Positions 13,376 through 13,982 of a stretch of 13,982 nucleotides of DNA are shown in pieces (the first letter of the stretch is position 1; each line of letters starts with the position of its first letter). Under the pieces are notes generated by a model. That model saw nothing but the letters and a program-made list of their open reading frames with translations. It did not search any database and had not been told where the DNA came from. Made by a program: the position numbers and the translations under genes. Where the stretch lies: assembly GCA_009784995.1 (NCBI GenBank), contig WQXE01000036.1, positions 1 through 13,982 of the forward strand, written 5' to 3'. Origin of the DNA: Treponema sp. (GTDB lineage Bacteria > Spirochaetota > Spirochaetia > Treponematales > Breznakiellaceae).

Positions 13376-13666
13376 CTATCTTTTTTCTTTAACCTTTTCT
13401 TTTTCTTTGGTTATTTTCGCTTCAAGTTTATCGATCATTTTATCGATGGCTTTGGTAAGTTCAAAATCTGATTCCTGAACATGAACAGAAACTCCCCAAC
13501 GGAAGTTTACGGTCGTATCGGCGACAAAATCTTTTTCTTTTTTGATTGTAATCAAAAGGTCTACAATCATGTTTTCGGCATTGCGGATCCTTTCGATTTT
13601 TTTATTTAAGTATTCCTTCGCGTCATCATGCAGTGAAAAATGTACTGCTTTAATATCCAAGTTCAT
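13376..13666 (-). CDS. hpf: Short-form ribosome hibernation promoting factor
   Basis: 96 residues: a beta-alpha-beta-beta-beta-alpha HPF/YfiA fold (MNLDIKAVHFSLHDDAKEYL ... VSVHVQESDFELTKAIDKMI) with a Lys/Glu tail (KEKEKVKEKR). It binds the 30S decoding centre in stationary or starved cells and blocks tRNA/mRNA binding. The C-terminal dimerisation domain of long HPFs is absent, so it is the short type. Its ATG overlaps the rpoN stop (ATGA, 13663-13666), which indicates tight translational coupling. The rpoN-hpf order is the one known from proteobacteria, though there ptsN usually follows; here an M24 peptidase follows. Confidence 0.92.
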   Translation of the reverse strand: MNLDIKAVHFSLHDDAKEYLNKKIERIRNAENMIVDLLITIKKEKDFVADTTVNFRWGVSVHVQESDFELTKAIDKMIDKLEAKITKEKEKVKEKR

Positions 13667-13982
13667 TTTGAACCTCCCCGTATTTTTCGATTGTATGAAG
13701 AACCCATATCAAGTTCCTTCCTATATTTTGCCACAGTTCGGCGTGCTAGCGCAATTCCTTTTTGACTTAATAACGCGCAAATATCCTGATCCGACAATCG
13801 GCGGTTTTCCGCCGTTATTATCTCTTTTATTATCTCTTTTACGCTTTCTTTGGAAAATTGAGAGCCCGAAGAGCCCGCTCCGCTTATAGAATTTGTAAAA
13901 AAGTAACGAATTTCGTAAATTCCCCACTCTGTTTGCATGTATTTGCCGTTTGCGGTCCTGGAAACCGTTGTTTCATGCACAT
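13663..13982 (-). CDS. rpoN: RNA polymerase sigma-54 factor, C-terminal part (5' end beyond window)
   Basis: Only the last ~106 codons are inside; the reading frame stays open across the right edge, so the Met at 13980 is internal (MHETTVSRTANGKYMQTEWG). This block is the core-to-DNA-binding part of sigma-54: the helix-turn-helix MHETTVSR..NGKYMQT..GIYE, then SKESVKEIIKEIITAE, and the RpoN box ARRTVAKYRKEL that reads the -24 GG. Sigma-54 redirects polymerase to -24/-12 promoters that need AAA+ activators. The N-terminal activator-interacting region is not visible. The stop overlaps the hpf start. Confidence 0.95.
   Translation of the reverse strand, partial: VHETTVSRTANGKYMQTEWGIYEIRYFFTNSISGAGSSGSQFSKESVKEIIKEIITAENRRLSDQDICALLSQKGIALARRTVAKYRKELDMGSSYNRKIRGGSK

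Noticed and set aside
13663..13980. A complete 105-aa protein starting at 13980
   Set aside because: The frame continues past the edge and the sequence is the C-terminus of sigma-54, so the Met is internal.

Overview
The window looks like a spirochaete chromosome, most probably a treponeme. It carries flagellar chaperone genes, an rpoN-hpf pair, and secreted proteins with relaxed spirochaetal lipoboxes. One small lipoprotein has a signal peptide of the type common in host-associated (termite-gut type) treponemes. The assignment comes from reading the proteins, not from a search.

Layout. (1) 1-4105 is an envelope block. A membrane-anchored TPR protein runs off the left edge on the minus strand. 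Divergent to it are a DnaK-substrate-domain/transmembrane/LysM fusion and, one base after its stop, a lipoprotein lytic transglycosylase of the Slt70 type. The 170-base divergent gap holds a 12-bp direct repeat, a 14-bp palindrome and promoter-like boxes. (2) 4111-5940 is an AT-rich accessory patch. It holds a small XRE regulator, a strong promoter bracketed by an inverted repeat, an orphan lipoprotein, the decayed C-terminus of an Rpn-type nuclease, and two tiny membrane proteins (64 and 37 aa); the 37-aa gene is easily missed. (3) 5976-9082 holds a COG4324-like metallopeptidase lipoprotein, divergent from a TIM-barrel sugar isomerase/epimerase and then a secreted ankyrin-repeat protein. (4) 9107-13982 is a minus-strand run, in transcription order: rpoN (C-terminal part only), hpf, an M24 Xaa-Pro peptidase, a divergent dicarboxylate-type symporter, rsmG, fliS and a flgN-like gene. 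rpoN and hpf overlap as ATGA, and hpf and the peptidase are 7 bases apart. Later gaps are about 50-57 bases. A near-consensus sigma-28 promoter sits directly upstream of fliS, so the two flagellar chaperones can probably be expressed as a late flagellar unit.

The most interesting item is the 1105-2085 protein. Its first ~115 residues align by eye with the whole beta substrate-binding domain of Hsp70/DnaK, but there is no ATPase domain. This domain precedes one membrane span, a proline-rich linker and a periplasmic LysM, and the gene is tightly linked to a peptidoglycan-cleaving enzyme. Other items worth checking are the sigma-28 site, the symporter lacking the family's substrate-binding signatures, the 5631-5940 membrane pair with an A8 tract at its start, and the operator-like repeat next to the XRE gene.

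Gene-poor stretches: the only one above 300 bases is 5292-5630. It contains the nuclease remnant and a -10 box, and nothing else I can support.
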